A stretch of DNA of 13,549 nt from Candidatus Hodarchaeota archaeon (GTDB lineage Archaea; Asgardarchaeota; Heimdallarchaeia; Hodarchaeales; Hodarchaeaceae). The notes under the pieces are model-generated. The model was not told the origin of the DNA and did no database searches. It worked only from the letters and a program-made list of their open reading frames with translations. Positions 6,267 through 13,540 of this stretch are shown here, piece by piece; positions within the stretch are counted from its first letter, which is position 1, and every line of letters begins with the position of its first letter. The position numbers were made by a program, and so were the translations under genes. The stretch is taken from positions 1 through 13,549 of the forward strand of contig JAUUVJ010000054.1 in assembly GCA_030589605.1 (NCBI GenBank). The letters are read 5' to 3'.

Positions 6267-7652
6267 CTAAGGACTAATTCTAGATCTAGTACGTTTAAAA
6301 GGTCTTTTTCTGGTCTGAATAATACTAATTACAATCAAGGCGAAGAAAAAATCAAAAATATTTAGCGGAGTTCCTTGATCTTTAACAAGATGAACAATTA
6401 TTGATTTTCTAGCAAAATCTCCATCTAGATCAACAACAAGACATGTGAAATTCCAATACCCAGCAATAGTATTCTCGATTGAGACTTTAATCAATTCCTC
6501 AGTCCAAGAATTATTAACTAAAAGAGTACCATTCTTATAAATCGCATAGTAATTCGGATTAGACGATAAAGCACGCCATTTGAGAATTAAAGGTTCTTTT
6601 ATATTGATAGAAACGCTTTCGATCGAGGAAAATATGAGCGGATTATTTACTATTGGAGTATCAGAAGAGTTCATCGGTGCTGTCCCTAAATATACTTCAG
6701 CCCAATCAGAAAATCCATCTGTATCACTATCACTACTTTTAGGATCCGTACCATGTATAAACTCCCCTGAATTACTCAATCCGTCTTCATCAAAATCAAG
6801 TAATGAATCATTTCTATTAGGATCTAAATTATGACGAAATTCATAGTAATTTGGTAGTCCATCTCCATCTGCATCATTTTGATCAAATCTATATTTTGTA
6901 TCATTAATCAAATCGTAATTAAAATCATCCATTGGTAGATTTTCTATATCCCATCCATTAAAATGTAGAGTTGTTAAATCAGTATAATTCATTATTGAAT
7001 ATTCTGCACTACCGTACCATGATGGTGAAACGACTCCATTTCCATCGTGTAATGCACCAAATAAATGACCTATTTCGTGTAGTAGAATTAGTTGCCTAGA
7101 TGTCCAACTGAGTGGTTGATTATGGGCAATGATTAAAGCATTACCTTTAATGCTGTTAACTCTATTTCTCCCTAAGCCATAGTGCTCTTGATATATAATA
7201 AGCCAATCATATCCATTTCCATTCACTTTGGAATCAGCTACACTAGTAGAAAGGGTCCAGGATAATTGTTCAGGTACTTTATCAAGACTATTATCAAGGG
7301 AGTCATTAGAAGCTGGAGTAAAGGTAGCAATGTTTTTGATCCGAATATTGATATCGAATTTTTTTTCAAAAGGTTCAACCCATGTTTCAAAAATTTGAAT
7401 TGCATGATTTACATCTGTAAAAAATTTTTCAGAACCTAATAGTTTAGAATCTAGTGCTATTAAAACAGAGCTATTGCCATTAGGTAAATATCTATTATGT
7501 TCAGTCTCATTATCGTAATCCAATATTTTAATAGCAGATGTTATACTAATTTTGAATGCTGGAATATTTTTAGAAGATATTATAGATGGAAAAACTAGTA
7601 CAAAAAGAAATAGAAAAAAAAATGTGCTATTTTTATTCCAACGCTTGGACAT
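6267..7652 (-). CDS. Secreted, C-terminally anchored metzincin-type zinc protease with calcium-binding repeats
   Basis: This is a cell-surface zinc endopeptidase. Residues 1-27 form a signal peptide (basic start, then a phenylalanine/leucine-rich core). The catalytic domain carries the extended zinc motif HEIGHLFGALHD (192-203), with His192, His196 and His202 as ligands and Glu193 as the base. SIMNY (219-223) supplies the metzincin Met-turn. Residues 256-331 hold aspartate-rich thrombospondin-type-3-like calcium repeats (DADGDGLPNYYEF, DFDEDGLSNSGEF, DSDTDGFSDWAE). A beta-sandwich segment follows (about 340-422, with YYAIYKNGTLLVNNSW), then a membrane helix (about 431-446) and a basic tail, implying anchoring with the protease outside. 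ATG 7652 has no Shine-Dalgarno; an AT-rich box TTAATAAAT (minus strand, about 7682-7690) lies close enough to suggest a very short leader. The target is unknown. It is not visibly in an operon. Confidence 0.85.
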   Translation of the reverse strand: MSKRWNKNSTFFFLFLFVLVFPSIISSKNIPAFKISITSAIKILDYDNETEHNRYLPNGNSSVLIALDSKLLGSEKFFTDVNHAIQIFETWVEPFEKKFDINIRIKNIATFTPASNDSLDNSLDKVPEQLSWTLSTSVADSKVNGNGYDWLIIYQEHYGLGRNRVNSIKGNALIIAHNQPLSWTSRQLILLHEIGHLFGALHDGNGVVSPSWYGSAEYSIMNYTDLTTLHFNGWDIENLPMDDFNYDLINDTKYRFDQNDADGDGLPNYYEFRHNLDPNRNDSLLDFDEDGLSNSGEFIHGTDPKSSDSDTDGFSDWAEVYLGTAPMNSSDTPIVNNPLIFSSIESVSINIKEPLILKWRALSSNPNYYAIYKNGTLLVNNSWTEELIKVSIENTIAGYWNFTCLVVDLDGDFARKSIIVHLVKDQGTPLNIFDFFFALIVISIIQTRKRPFKRTRSRISP

Positions 7653-8016
7653 GTTCGTTCGATTTCCATGGCATTAAATGGATTTATTAATTTTGAGGTT
7701 TGTGCTACTTTTTAGTCTAAGTTAAAAAGTAAAAATTAAGTAATAGTGTTTTGAAATTCAATGGTAAATTGTATGAAAGAGATTTAATTCAGAAAAAAAG
7801 GAAAAGAAAGAATCCTTATATAATTTCTTTTTTTAGTTGATTGAAGATAAATGCTTTGATGAAATAAAAGATTATTGAAAATTTGAATATTAATATTGGT
7901 TTAATAGACATTATATAGAGCTAACTCAAAATGGAAATAATTAACAAAGTTTGGGAATCTTTTAAAAGATAATGAAAAATATCGTAAGGCATTCATTAAT
8001 ATGCGAAGGTATTCGA
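7653..8016. other. Divergent intergenic region, protease / phosphoesterase
   Basis: This is a very AT-rich 364-bp region with no supported gene. It holds the protease promoter (minus), an 8-bp inverted repeat at 7706-7731, a TATA-like TTATATAG at 7911-7918 for the plus-strand pair, and a perfect 14-bp palindrome ATCTTTTAAAAGAT at 7957-7970. A frame open from ATG 7972 joins the phosphoesterase but probably is not its start. Confidence 0.5.
7706..7731. promoter_or_regulatory. Inverted repeat upstream of the protease promoter
   Basis: TACTTTTT (7706-7713) and AAAAAGTA (7724-7731) are exact inverted copies around a 10-nt spacer. Overlapping the spacer, TTAG-T-CTAA (7712-7720) is itself symmetric. 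It lies just upstream of the AT-rich box of the protease gene. A regulator-binding role is inference. Confidence 0.35.
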
Positions 8017-8730
8017 ATGAGCTCCAATAAGATTGCAGTTATATCTGATATCCATTCTAATCTAAGTGCATTAAAAGCAGTCTTATCAGATATTCATAAT
8101 AAAGGGGTTAAACGAATCTTTTGCTTAGGCGATTTGGTTGGTTATTATACAAAACCTATTCCAACTATTCATTTGTGTATAGCTAGGTGTGAGGTAGTAA
8201 TTAAAGGAAATCATGATAATTCTGCTGCTTTAGGTGAAATACCTGAATATTACAGATCTGATTCATTTCGACCAATTGAGTTCACAAATCAAAGCCTTAC
8301 TATACATGAACGGAAAATTCTTCATTCTTTGCCACTAATGCATACAGAAGATTACAAAGATGTAAATAGAAGGGTGATGTTCATACATGGGGGCCCAGAA
8401 TATCCTTTAGATCAATATATCTATTCAGACAACAGTGATCAAATTGAGGAATGTTTTGAATTTATGGAACTTATTGGGTTAAATGGGTTATTTATGGGCC
8501 ATACTCATATTCCGTTCAAGATCGAAAAAAATGGAAACTTAATCTGTAATCCTGGATCTGTTGGTCAACCTAGAGATGGCGATTCACGAGCTTCATATGT
8601 AATATACGACTCTGAAATTCATAGTATTGAATTTCATCGTGTACCTTATGATCCAACATCAACTATTGACGGAATTAACAAGCATCAATTCTCAACAGAA
8701 CTAGGCGAACGTCTTTTGGTAGGAAAGTGA
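8017..8730 (+). CDS. Metallophosphoesterase, YfcE/MJ0936-like phosphodiesterase
   Basis: This is a cytosolic calcineurin-like phosphoesterase using two metal ions. From ATG 8017 (237 residues) the motifs are in order: SDIHSN (D11, H13), CLGDLVGY (D39), KGNHDN (64-68), FIHGGP (H124) and GHTHIP (161-166), followed by the NPGSVGQPRDGD block typical of the MJ0936-like group. All metal ligands are present. The substrate is not readable; relatives act on phosphodiesters, cyclic nucleotides or phosphoproteins. I prefer ATG 8017 to ATG 7972 because GAAGGT lies 6 nt before it and the protein then starts, as in the family, just before the first beta strand. The small GTPase gene begins 6 nt after the stop, so the two are probably co-transcribed. 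Confidence 0.9.
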   Translation: MSSNKIAVISDIHSNLSALKAVLSDIHNKGVKRIFCLGDLVGYYTKPIPTIHLCIARCEVVIKGNHDNSAALGEIPEYYRSDSFRPIEFTNQSLTIHERKILHSLPLMHTEDYKDVNRRVMFIHGGPEYPLDQYIYSDNSDQIEECFEFMELIGLNGLFMGHTHIPFKIEKNGNLICNPGSVGQPRDGDSRASYVIYDSEIHSIEFHRVPYDPTSTIDGINKHQFSTELGERLLVGK

Positions 8731-8736
8731 TCTACA

Positions 8737-9330
8737 ATGACGGAAAAAGATGGATATTCACAAAAAATAATTTTAATAGGAGATGGAGGAACTGGTAAAA
8801 CATCTTTAGTGAATCAATTTGTGCATAGAAAGTTCACTGGAATATACAAAACCACTATTGGCGTTGATATAACTCCATATCAGGTAAATGCAGAGGATAC
8901 TGGAGAAAATATTCGTTTTATTCTTTGGGATATGTCTGGCCAAACACATTTTGCACGATTTCGTTCCCGTTTCTATTCAGGAACAAGTGGGGCAATCGTT
9001 GTTTATGACCTTACTAATACCACTACCTACCGTAATGTTCAAACTTGGGTCAAAGAATGTTCTGATAATTGCAATCGGAAGATACCAATCGTTATAGTTG
9101 GTAACAAAGCTGACTTAAATGAACTCCAGATTCGTCATATCAAACCACCTATGTCAGAGTCAGGATTTCCATCATTAATAACATCAGCGAAAACAAATTT
9201 GAACGTAAAAAAAGCATTTTTCACTTTATTTGAAGCAATTGTCAAAAAAACGTTAACCAAAAAACCTGATCAAGCAGCTAAGACAACACATGTTTCATAT
9301 GAATCTCAATTAGATTCAGAGGAGCAATAA
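8737..9330 (+). CDS. Rab/Ras-like small GTPase
   Basis: This is a GTP-switch protein of the Ras superfamily. All five G-boxes are visible: P-loop GDGGTGKT (15-22), switch I threonine in KTTIGVD (T40), WDMSGQ (64-69; the glutamine that positions the water is Q69), NKAD (123-126) and TSAK (149-152). WDMSGQ replaces the common WDTAGQ. The length (197) is normal. The C-terminus (about 172-197) is a polar tail without cysteine, so no lipid anchor of the eukaryotic Rab/Ras kind is possible. The stop codon of the upstream phosphoesterase overlaps AAAGTGATC, which can pair with the 16S 3' end 4 nt before ATG 8737, so translation is probably coupled. Such GTPases are abundant in Asgard archaea, which supports the taxonomic guess. 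The partner or membrane process is unknown. Confidence 0.92.
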   Translation: MTEKDGYSQKIILIGDGGTGKTSLVNQFVHRKFTGIYKTTIGVDITPYQVNAEDTGENIRFILWDMSGQTHFARFRSRFYSGTSGAIVVYDLTNTTTYRNVQTWVKECSDNCNRKIPIVIVGNKADLNELQIRHIKPPMSESGFPSLITSAKTNLNVKKAFFTLFEAIVKKTLTKKPDQAAKTTHVSYESQLDSEEQ

Positions 9331-9342
9331 ATGTCAATTGTT

Positions 9343-10356
9343 CTAGCTAATTCTATCTATCAACCTTGGTAGTACTTCTTTTCCAAGCAATTCTAGTCCT
9401 TTATTTTCATTTAGTAAACCATGAGGTGTGCCAAATTCAACCCGATTCACACCAGCATTAAATAATTTTAATGTTTGTTTAGCAATTTCACTTGGTGTTC
9501 CTGAGAGAGTAAAAACTTCAAGGAGTTTATCATCAATATATTCACTGGCTTCCTTCAGGTTGTATTTTGATGTTGCTTTCTGAATACATCTTAATAAATC
9601 CAGATCGATTTTCAAAGTTGGGTCAAGTCTAGCAACAATTGGTAGATAAAGTGCTACTTCTTTTCTTGCCATATTTCGGGCTTTTTCCCCATCATTATCT
9701 ACTACACTTACACAACCAAGTACGATACCAATATTAGAAGCCTCTATCTTTGATTCCAAAACAGCATCAGTGATTTGTTTTTTTATCCACGGAACAACAT
9801 CAGAATTTGCTGTTCCCCCAAGTTTTATTTCAGAAATTTCTCCAATACAATTTCTAATTGTTTCTGGCCCCCAAGATCCTAGTAAGAAGGGAATATCAGA
9901 TCTGGTGATTTTCCAACGTAATGAATCTCCTCCTTTTAAAGGAAAATGTTTACTTGAGTAACTATCAGTTCTTTGCTTCAATAGATGTCTAATACATCCC
10001 ATTGCGTCTTTTAACTTCTGAATAGCATGTTTTTGTTCCAATCCTATATAATCTAACCATGCTCCACGAGCTAATCCTAAATATGAACGACCATATGAAC
10101 ATTCGTCAATTAATGCAATATTTCCTGCAATATTTAGCGGGTGGGTTGTAAAAGGGTTGACAGATGCTGGACCAATTCTTATTTTTTTTGTATAACGGGC
10201 AATTTCTAATAATGGCAACCAACATGGTTGATAGAGCAAATCATTATAAACTGTAACCCCATGAAAACCATAATTTTCAACTAATCGAGCTAATGGGCCA
10301 TATTCATTAATTGGTTTGTTGGTTTGAAATGCAATACCGATTTCATGTTTGTTCAT
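9343..10356 (-). CDS. F420-dependent oxidoreductase of the luciferase-like (Mer) family
   Basis: This is a TIM-barrel LLM-family flavin/deazaflavin enzyme. The N-terminus IGIAFQTN, the block KKIRIGPASVNPFTTHPLNIAGNIALIDE (58-86) and YGRSYLGLARGAWLDYIGL resemble the same positions in methylenetetrahydromethanopterin reductase and related F420 enzymes. Later pieces are PFLLGSWGPETIR, the central helices, FTLSGTPSEIAKQ and the C-terminal RVEFGTPHG. F420 rather than FMN is likely from this resemblance but is not proven. The substrate could be methylene-tetrahydromethanopterin or another compound; a true Mer assignment needs the full active-site comparison. ATG 10356 has GGGTG 7 nt upstream. The gene stands alone, convergent with the GTPase gene (12 nt between stops). 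Confidence 0.82.
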   Translation of the reverse strand: MNKHEIGIAFQTNKPINEYGPLARLVENYGFHGVTVYNDLLYQPCWLPLLEIARYTKKIRIGPASVNPFTTHPLNIAGNIALIDECSYGRSYLGLARGAWLDYIGLEQKHAIQKLKDAMGCIRHLLKQRTDSYSSKHFPLKGGDSLRWKITRSDIPFLLGSWGPETIRNCIGEISEIKLGGTANSDVVPWIKKQITDAVLESKIEASNIGIVLGCVSVVDNDGEKARNMARKEVALYLPIVARLDPTLKIDLDLLRCIQKATSKYNLKEASEYIDDKLLEVFTLSGTPSEIAKQTLKLFNAGVNRVEFGTPHGLLNENKGLELLGKEVLPRLIDRIS

Positions 10357-10781
10357 AAAATAACACCCATTGAATAAATCAAATAGAAAACATATACGAG
10401 TTTTATCTATTCATCTTTTCATATATGAGTCAGTATATACTAAGCTCATGTGAATAAATCTTAAAATCAAAAAACTTCGAGTTTTGACATAATGGCTTGT
10501 ACGATCTAAGTATTGAACTATTATTGCATTCTTACTAAATATAAATTCACATTAAAGCATCAACATGACCATTATTGAATTATAAGTCCAATTAAAATTT
10601 TTCAATTTTTAATAACAATGAATATTCTTGAAATAACTGAACTTTTCCTTGTTTAGTATTGAAACTTATGAAAAAATGTTAAGCAATTAATAGTATATCA
10701 TATAAGCTCATATAGCACTTTAAATATGAAATAATCTAAAAATTCGTTTTAAATTTATTTTATTCACATGATAGCGTAATA

Positions 10782-10789
10782 TTTATAAA
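10782..10789 (+). promoter_or_regulatory. TATA box of the hsp20-cdc48 operon
   Basis: TTTATAAA, preceded by GTAATA, lies 64-71 nt before ATG 10853, implying a start near 10812 and a leader of about 40 nt. It is framed by the inverted octamer pair at 10762 and 10794. Confidence 0.5.
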
Positions 10790-10821
10790 CGTGATGTGAA
10801 TTTATTCTAATTAAGAACAAC

Positions 10822-10834
10822 TTTCTTATAGAAA
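10822..10834. promoter_or_regulatory. Short inverted repeat in the hsp20 leader
   Basis: TTTCT-TAT-AGAAA is an exact 5-bp inverted repeat about 10 nt after the predicted transcription start, a usual place for a repressor site on archaeal heat-shock promoters. It is short, so chance is possible. Confidence 0.3.
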
Positions 10835-10852
10835 TTCTTATGATGTGAAAAA

Positions 10853-11290
10853 ATGCGAAATGATAGTCATAGAAAAAAAGAAGATGATTGGAGCTTTTTT
10901 TGTGATTTTCCTCCAATAAATATGGTTTTAAAGGCTTTTCCACATGATTTTTTTCATCATGGAAAAGGAATGTCCTTTAAAAATTTTGGGGACATCTTTA
11001 CTCATGGATTGAAACACCCTCTTACTAATATTGAACGTAATGAAGAGGAGTATAAAATCACGATGGAAATTCCAGGGATTTCAAAGGATCAAATCAACCT
11101 TGAAGTAAATGCGGATGAATTATGGTTTAATGCAGAAAATAAAGAACTAGACAAGGAATACAATTATCATACTTATTTTAAAACTCTTATTAAACCAGAT
11201 GATATTTCTGCAAAGCTGAAAGCAGGAGTTTTAACAATAACCGCTCCTTTTTCTGAAATGAACCCTAAAAGAAAAGTAAATATTGATTAG
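10853..11290 (+). CDS. Small heat-shock protein, Hsp20/alpha-crystallin family
   Basis: This is an ATP-independent holdase that binds unfolding proteins in large cytosolic oligomers. It has 145 residues. The N-terminal arm (1-55) is rich in Phe, His and Asp. The alpha-crystallin domain spans about 56-132 (PLTNIERNEEEYKITMEIPGISKDQINLEV, then YFKTLIKP and the hallmark GVLTI at 125-129). The tail carries VNI (142-144), the I-x-I/V motif that docks on neighbours. ATG 10853 is preceded by GATGTG, 5 nt before it. The cdc48 gene starts 33 nt after its stop with no promoter-like gap, so the two are probably one operon. An inverted octamer pair around the TATA box suggests control of this promoter. 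Confidence 0.92.
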   Translation: MRNDSHRKKEDDWSFFCDFPPINMVLKAFPHDFFHHGKGMSFKNFGDIFTHGLKHPLTNIERNEEEYKITMEIPGISKDQINLEVNADELWFNAENKELDKEYNYHTYFKTLIKPDDISAKLKAGVLTITAPFSEMNPKRKVNID

Positions 11291-11323
11291 GTTATCTTAG
11301 AGTAACGTTGGAGATGGAATACC

Positions 11324-13519
11324 ATGGAAAAAATTGAGTGTCACGTTCGAGAATCCCTACCTAAAGATGTAGGCCGTGGAATCATACGAATTGATCCAGA
11401 TCTAGCAACAAAGTTAGATATTTCTGCAGGTCAAACCCTTCAAATAGTTGGTAAAAGAAGAACTGCTGCCATTTATTGGCCAGCGCATCCCCAAGACCGT
11501 GGAACAGGAATTGCTAGAATAGATGGAAGTACACGTAGAAATGCGGGTGTGGGTATCGATGATATAGTTGAAGTAGTGCCCATCGAAGCCAAACAGGCTG
11601 TTAGTATTGAATTTGCCCCTGTTCAAAATATTCTAATTCAAGGAGTAGAGAAATATCTTAGACATATATTAATAAACCGAGTATTGACTAAAGGAGATTA
11701 TATTGAAATTCCCATTTATAACCAAAGAATAATACTTATTGTTTCTAAAATAAATCCTGGTACATCCGCTGTGATTATGCAAGAAGCCACAAATGTGATT
11801 ATGTCTAAAAGACCAGTGAAAGACGTAAAGCAAGATGTGCTATCCCAAATTCGGTACGAAGATATTGGAGGTCTTTCAGATGAGATTCAAAAAGTTCGAG
11901 AAATGATCGAATTACCCATGAGACATCCTGAATTATTCAAACGTCTCGGTATATCCCCTCCGAGAGGTGTTTTACTTCATGGACCTCCTGGTACAGGTAA
12001 AACTCTATTGGCTAAAGCAGTTGCTACTGAAACAGATTCATATTTCATTTCTGTTTCAGGTCCAGAATTTATGTCTAAATTTTATGGTGAAAGCGAGCAA
12101 AGAATACGGGAATTCTTCGATGAAGCAAAAGAAAATGCGCCAAGTATCATTTTCATTGATGAAATTGACTCAATCGCTCCAAAAAGATCAGAAGTTACAG
12201 GGGAAGTCGAAAGACGTGTGGTTGCACAGCTCCTCTCAAATATGGATGGTTTAAGCGATAGAGGAGATGTCGTGGTTATTGGTGCTACGAACCGCGTGAA
12301 TGCATTAGACCCTGCGATACGACGAGGAGGACGTTTCGATCGTGAAATTGAAATTGGAATTCCAAATAGACATGATAGAGAAGAAATAATCCTCATTCAT
12401 ACAAGAGGTATGCCTTTAGCTGATGATGTGGATTTAAATCGTCTCGCAGAGATAACTCATGGATTTGTAGGTGCAGATCTTGAACAGTTAGTGAAAGAAG
12501 CAGCTATGACTTCAATTCGAAAAATTATTCCAAAATTGAATCTTGAAGAAGATACTATTCCTGCTGAAGTGTTAAATGAACTGAAAGTAGTTCAGGATGA
12601 TTTTAAAGAAGCTCTTCTTGGAATTCAACCTTCTGCATTAAGAGAGGTTTTCGTTGAGGTACCAGACATCGGATGGGAAGATATTGGTGGTTTATTAGCT
12701 GAAAAATTAGAAGTTCAACAAAGTATTGAACTACCACTTAAACATCCTAAGTTTTTTGCACACATGGGCGCAAAACAACCTAAAGGTATTTTATTATACG
12801 GTCCTCCAGGAACAGGAAAAACCTTATTGGCTAAAGCTGTTGCACATGAAACTCAAGCTAATTTTATATCAATAAAGGGACCAGAGCTTCTTTCAAAGTG
12901 GGTAGGCGAATCTGAGAAAGGTATCAGAGAAGTTTTTAGAAAAGCAAGACAAGCAGCGCCATCAATAATATTTTTTGATGAAATTGATTCAATTGCGCCT
13001 GTAAGGGGAAAATCTTTTGATTCAGGGGTTACAGAGCGTATGATTAGCCAATTTTTAACAGAATTAGATGGTTTGGAAGAATTGAAAGGTGTTGTGGTTA
13101 TTGCTGCCACAAATCGTCCAGATATGATAGATCCCGCTTTACTTAGACCAGGTCGTTTTGATAAAATAATCAGAATTGGTCTCCCTGAGGAAACCAGTAG
13201 ATTAGAGATTCTGAAGATTCATACAAAGGATATACCTCTTGCTGATGATGTTGATTTATTAGAATTAAGTCGTAAAACAGAAGATTTTTCAGGAGCAGAA
13301 CTCGCTTTATTATGCCACGAGGCTGTATTGGTCGCTATTCAAGAGTATCTACCACGGGTCAAGGAAATTGGAAAAGACTTTCACGAATACAAAGTAAGAG
13401 CAGTTCAATTTGAAACAGCTTTAAACAAAATAATGGTAACACGAAAAGCTGGAAGAATCAGCTCAGCTGATAGACTTAAAGGCATGCAACAGGAAGTTGA
13501 TCGATTAGCTTTCTTCTAA
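11324..13519 (+). CDS. cdc48: Cdc48/p97/VAT-type AAA+ ATPase
   Basis: This is a hexameric unfoldase/segregase of the cytosol. The N-domain (1-165) begins with the double-psi barrel pattern ESLPKDVGRGIIRIDPD and YWPAHPQDRGTGIARIDG. D1 has Walker A GPPGTGKT (220-227), Walker B IIFIDE (275-280), sensor GATNR and arginine fingers in IRRGGRFD. D2 has GPPGTGKT (493-500), IIFFDE (548-553), AATNRPD and LLRPGRFD. Both ATPase sites look active. In D1 the common RPGRF is RGGRF. The aromatic/pore-loop segments SKFYGESE and SKWVGESE are present. The 731-residue length is normal for archaeal Cdc48. The C-terminus ends in LAFF with no HbYX motif, so direct proteasome docking through that motif is not expected. 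GGAGATG lies 7 nt before ATG 11324. It is co-linear with hsp20. Confidence 0.96.
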   Translation: MEKIECHVRESLPKDVGRGIIRIDPDLATKLDISAGQTLQIVGKRRTAAIYWPAHPQDRGTGIARIDGSTRRNAGVGIDDIVEVVPIEAKQAVSIEFAPVQNILIQGVEKYLRHILINRVLTKGDYIEIPIYNQRIILIVSKINPGTSAVIMQEATNVIMSKRPVKDVKQDVLSQIRYEDIGGLSDEIQKVREMIELPMRHPELFKRLGISPPRGVLLHGPPGTGKTLLAKAVATETDSYFISVSGPEFMSKFYGESEQRIREFFDEAKENAPSIIFIDEIDSIAPKRSEVTGEVERRVVAQLLSNMDGLSDRGDVVVIGATNRVNALDPAIRRGGRFDREIEIGIPNRHDREEIILIHTRGMPLADDVDLNRLAEITHGFVGADLEQLVKEAAMTSIRKIIPKLNLEEDTIPAEVLNELKVVQDDFKEALLGIQPSALREVFVEVPDIGWEDIGGLLAEKLEVQQSIELPLKHPKFFAHMGAKQPKGILLYGPPGTGKTLLAKAVAHETQANFISIKGPELLSKWVGESEKGIREVFRKARQAAPSIIFFDEIDSIAPVRGKSFDSGVTERMISQFLTELDGLEELKGVVVIAATNRPDMIDPALLRPGRFDKIIRIGLPEETSRLEILKIHTKDIPLADDVDLLELSRKTEDFSGAELALLCHEAVLVAIQEYLPRVKEIGKDFHEYKVRAVQFETALNKIMVTRKAGRISSADRLKGMQQEVDRLAFF

Positions 13520-13523
13520 TGAT

Positions 13524-13540
13524 CTTTTCCTTTTTTTTTC
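13524..13540 (+). terminator. U-rich terminator of the hsp20-cdc48 operon
   Basis: CTTTTCCTTTTTTTTTC follows the cdc48 stop (13517-13519) within 4 nt. Long U-tracts are the main intrinsic termination signal in archaea. No stem is needed and none is seen. Confidence 0.6.

Larger units (their letters stand above)
10448..10849. promoter_or_regulatory. Repeated octamer ATTCACAT/ATGTGAAT, candidate regulator site
   Basis: Exact copies are at 10448-10455 (ATGTGAAT), 10545-10552 (ATTCACAT), 10762-10769 (ATTCACAT) and 10794-10801 (ATGTGAAT). A near copy, ATGTGAA, is at 10843-10849. The third and fourth copies face each other across the hsp20 TATA box, a strong position for control of that promoter. 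Confidence 0.5.
10357..10852. other. Long AT-rich regulatory intergenic region between the LLM oxidoreductase and hsp20
   Basis: No coding frame is supported in these 496 bp. It contains promoters in both directions, four exact copies of ATTCACAT/ATGTGAAT, and an imperfect direct repeat (AGTATAT followed by TAAGCTCAT at 10432-10449 and 10692-10711). It also holds AT-rich stretches including TTTTTCAATTTTTAATAAC-like sequence, and the Hsp20 leader with a short inverted repeat. It is unusually long for this compact window. Confidence 0.55.

Noticed and set aside
7972..8016. Phosphoesterase start at ATG 7972
   Set aside because: No ribosome-binding site precedes it, and the 15 extra residues do not fit the family, whereas ATG 8017 has GAAGGT at the right spacing.
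11967..12396. Open frames within cdc48 in other frames and on the other strand
   Set aside because: They are shadows of the highly conserved AAA+ coding frame and carry no recognisable domain or start signal. The same applies to frames inside ecfT, the protease, the GTPase and the LLM gene.
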